DNA of 23,304 bases from Candidatus Dadabacteria bacterium (lineage in GTDB: Bacteria > Desulfobacterota_D > UBA1144 > Nemesobacterales > Nemesobacteraceae). The position numbers and the translations under genes were made by a program. The first letter of the stretch is position 1, and every line of letters begins with the position of its first letter. Under the pieces are notes generated by a model that was not told the origin of the DNA, did not search any database, and saw nothing but the letters and a program-made list of their open reading frames with translations. Of the stretch, positions 21,720-23,304 are shown in pieces. Location of the stretch: NCBI GenBank assembly GCA_026709745.1, contig JAPOSJ010000037.1, forward strand, positions 1 through 23,304, written 5' to 3'.

Positions 21720-23252
21720 ATGCGGGAAAAAGTTCTGGTTCTTGATTTTGGTTCCCAGTATACGCAGCTTATAGCGAGGCGCATAAGGGAACTTGGGGTT
21801 TATTCCGAAATAAAACCCTATAACACTACAGCCGACGAAATAAGAAAAGATCCGCCCGGGGCCATAATACTCTCGGGCGGACCGTCAAGCGTTTGGGAAG
21901 ATAGCTCTCCAAGGGTGGACGGAGATATATTTTCCTTGGAGATTCCTCTTCTGGGGATATGTTATGGGCTTCAAGTGCTGGTTTTTCAGCTTGGAGGAGA
22001 AGTTGAGCGCTCACTGAAAAGGGAATATGGACCCGCCGTTTTGACCCTCGTGGGAGAAGATCCACTTTTCTCCGGTGTGAAGAAAATCTCGGGCGTCTGG
22101 ATGTCTCACGGCGATAGGGTTCTAAGTCTTCCCGAGGGGTTTACGGCCGTGGCAGGAACCGAGAACACGGAGTGCGCTGCTGTAAGAAACATGGGCGGTG
22201 AGATCTACGGCGTTCAGTTCCACCCGGAGGTCGCGCATACGGAGTTTGGAGCCAGGATACTCTCCAATTTTCTTTTCCATGTTGCTGGGCTTGAAGGAAA
22301 CTGGACTGCAGGTTCATTTATAGAGCATTCAATACACGACATAAGGGAAAGGGTCGGAGATGGTAAAATCATATGCGGTCTCTCCGGGGGAGTTGACTCG
22401 TCGGTAGCTGCGGCGCTTATCAATGAGGCAGTGGGACGCAGGCTTCACTGTATTTTCGTCGATACTGGGTGCATGAGGCTTGATGAGGCAGATGAGGTTC
22501 GAGACGCTTTTTCCGGTTTTGATATGAACTTTATCCAAGTAGACGCATCGCAGAGGTTTCTTTCCTGTCTTGAGGGAGTTAAAGACCCAGAAACTAAGAG
22601 AAAAATTATAGGCGAGCAGTTCGTTAGGGTATTTGAGGAAGAGGCTGAGAAGATATCCGATGTACGGTTTCTTGCTCAGGGTACTCTCTATCCCGACGTG
22701 ATAGAGAGCGTTAGCGTAAAAGGTCCATCAGCTGTAATAAAGTCCCACCACAATGTTGGGGGACTTCCTGAGAAAATGAACCTTGAGATAGTGGAACCTC
22801 TTCGGGAACTCTTTAAAGATGAGGTAAGAGATGTCGGAGAGGCGCTGGGTCTTCCTTCATCTCTTACAGGACGCCATCCCTTCCCCGGTCCGGGTCTTGC
22901 CATAAGGATAATGGGGGAAGTCACGCACGAGAGACTTTCAATACTGAGGCATGCCGACAGCATTTTTATTGAGGAACTTAAAAAATCAGGAGCCTACGAT
23001 GAGATATGGCAGGCTTTCTGCGTTTTTATACCAGTAAAGACGGTGGGTGTGATGGGTGATGAGCGCACATATGAAAATGTCTGTGCACTGAGAGCTGTGA
23101 ACAGCACTGATGGAATGACTGCTGACTGGTCAAAGATATCCTATGACCTGCTCGGGAAAATTTCTGTAAGGATAATAAACGAGGTAAAAGGAATAAACCG
23201 GGTCGTATACGACATATCAACGAAACCACCCGGTACTATAGAGTGGCAATGA
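21720..23252 (+). CDS. guaA: GMP synthase (glutamine-hydrolysing)
   Basis: GMP synthetase of 510 residues, which converts XMP to GMP with glutamine and ATP. The N-terminal class I glutamine amidotransferase domain has Cys81 in 'LLGICYGLQ' and His168/Glu170 in 'GVQFHPEV'. The ATP-pyrophosphatase domain has the P-loop 'SGGVDSS' at 222-228, followed by the family motif 'GRHPFPGPGLAIRIMGEV' and the C-terminal 'STKPPGTIEW'. The ATG at 21720 fits the family's usual N-terminus ('VLVLDFGSQYTQLIARR'); a TTG at 21690 would add ten residues not typical of the family. No damage is seen. Confidence 0.97.
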   Translation: MREKVLVLDFGSQYTQLIARRIRELGVYSEIKPYNTTADEIRKDPPGAIILSGGPSSVWEDSSPRVDGDIFSLEIPLLGICYGLQVLVFQLGGEVERSLKREYGPAVLTLVGEDPLFSGVKKISGVWMSHGDRVLSLPEGFTAVAGTENTECAAVRNMGGEIYGVQFHPEVAHTEFGARILSNFLFHVAGLEGNWTAGSFIEHSIHDIRERVGDGKIICGLSGGVDSSVAAALINEAVGRRLHCIFVDTGCMRLDEADEVRDAFSGFDMNFIQVDASQRFLSCLEGVKDPETKRKIIGEQFVRVFEEEAEKISDVRFLAQGTLYPDVIESVSVKGPSAVIKSHHNVGGLPEKMNLEIVEPLRELFKDEVRDVGEALGLPSSLTGRHPFPGPGLAIRIMGEVTHERLSILRHADSIFIEELKKSGAYDEIWQAFCVFIPVKTVGVMGDERTYENVCALRAVNSTDGMTADWSKISYDLLGKISVRIINEVKGINRVVYDISTKPPGTIEWQ

Positions 23253-23304
23253 TTACACGCCTAGCACTGGTAGGCACCGCCCGGCAAACTTTTTCAATCG
23301 CATG

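Noticed and set aside
23259..23275. Inverted repeat GCCTA/TAGGC after guaA as a terminator
   Set aside because: Only a 5-bp stem with a 7-nt loop, and the T run comes about 18 nt later, too far for an intrinsic terminator.
1..23304. CRISPR array, rRNA, tRNA or complete insertion sequence
   Set aside because: No regularly spaced repeats, RNA gene signatures or transposase-like protein were seen.

Overview
The window comes from a Gram-negative (diderm) bacterium. It encodes a signal-peptide-bearing outer-membrane beta-barrel protein and a large type V autotransporter. The housekeeping genes have moderate G+C with many AT-rich third positions. The exact lineage cannot be fixed from the sequence; a poorly characterised diderm lineage (Desulfobacterota- or Dadabacteria-like) is possible, but this is a guess.

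Minus strand, about 12,015 down to 1: one tightly packed run of 13 genes, with most junctions overlapping by 1-14 bp. In transcription order: GNAT acetyltransferase (Sll0786/NitE-like), AIR-synthase-like protein (Sll0787/NitF-like), XRE-cupin regulator, YlbE/AllG (DUF1116), FdrA/AllF, carbamate kinase, Sll0783/NitB-like protein, radical SAM (Sll0785/MSMEG_0568/NitD-like), FAD-dependent disulfide reductase, a small orphan protein, AllH (DUF2877), MSMEG_0565-type glycosyltransferase, and an OsmC-like thiol protein cut by the window edge. This merges two modules known separately. One is the Nit1C ('nitrogen starvation'/cyanide assimilation) cluster, here without any visible nitrilase. The other is the oxamate carbamoyltransferase (AllFGH) plus carbamate kinase module that ends anaerobic allantoin breakdown, here without any visible allantoin-pathway genes. 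The two sets are interleaved, which suggests a single pathway. I infer that an N-carbamoyl (ureide-like) compound made or processed by the Nit proteins is phosphorolysed to carbamoyl phosphate, and that carbamate kinase then yields ATP, CO2 and ammonia. This is the main candidate for an undescribed system.

Plus strand 12,150-13,448: an FmdB zinc-ribbon protein and a TIM-barrel amidohydrolase, divergent from the nitrogen operon across a short region with a good promoter on each strand. Next come an outer-membrane beta-barrel protein (minus, 13,458-14,285) and a single-span membrane protein with a DUF3426-like domain (plus, 14,507-15,079). A roughly 500-bp gene-free stretch with nested inverted repeats follows.

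Plus strand 15,576-19,672: one autotransporter gene in three reading-frame pieces. An 11-G tract inside the signal peptide and a (TC)4 tract in the passenger each break the frame. One G fewer plus one TC more restores a single 1365-residue protein with a clean signal peptide, beta-helical passenger, Pro/Asp/Glu-rich linker and C-terminal barrel. The G tract has the hallmarks of a phase-variation switch.

Plus strand 19,770-23,252: a small Lys-tailed hypothetical protein followed by guaB and guaA, the IMP-to-GMP branch of purine synthesis.
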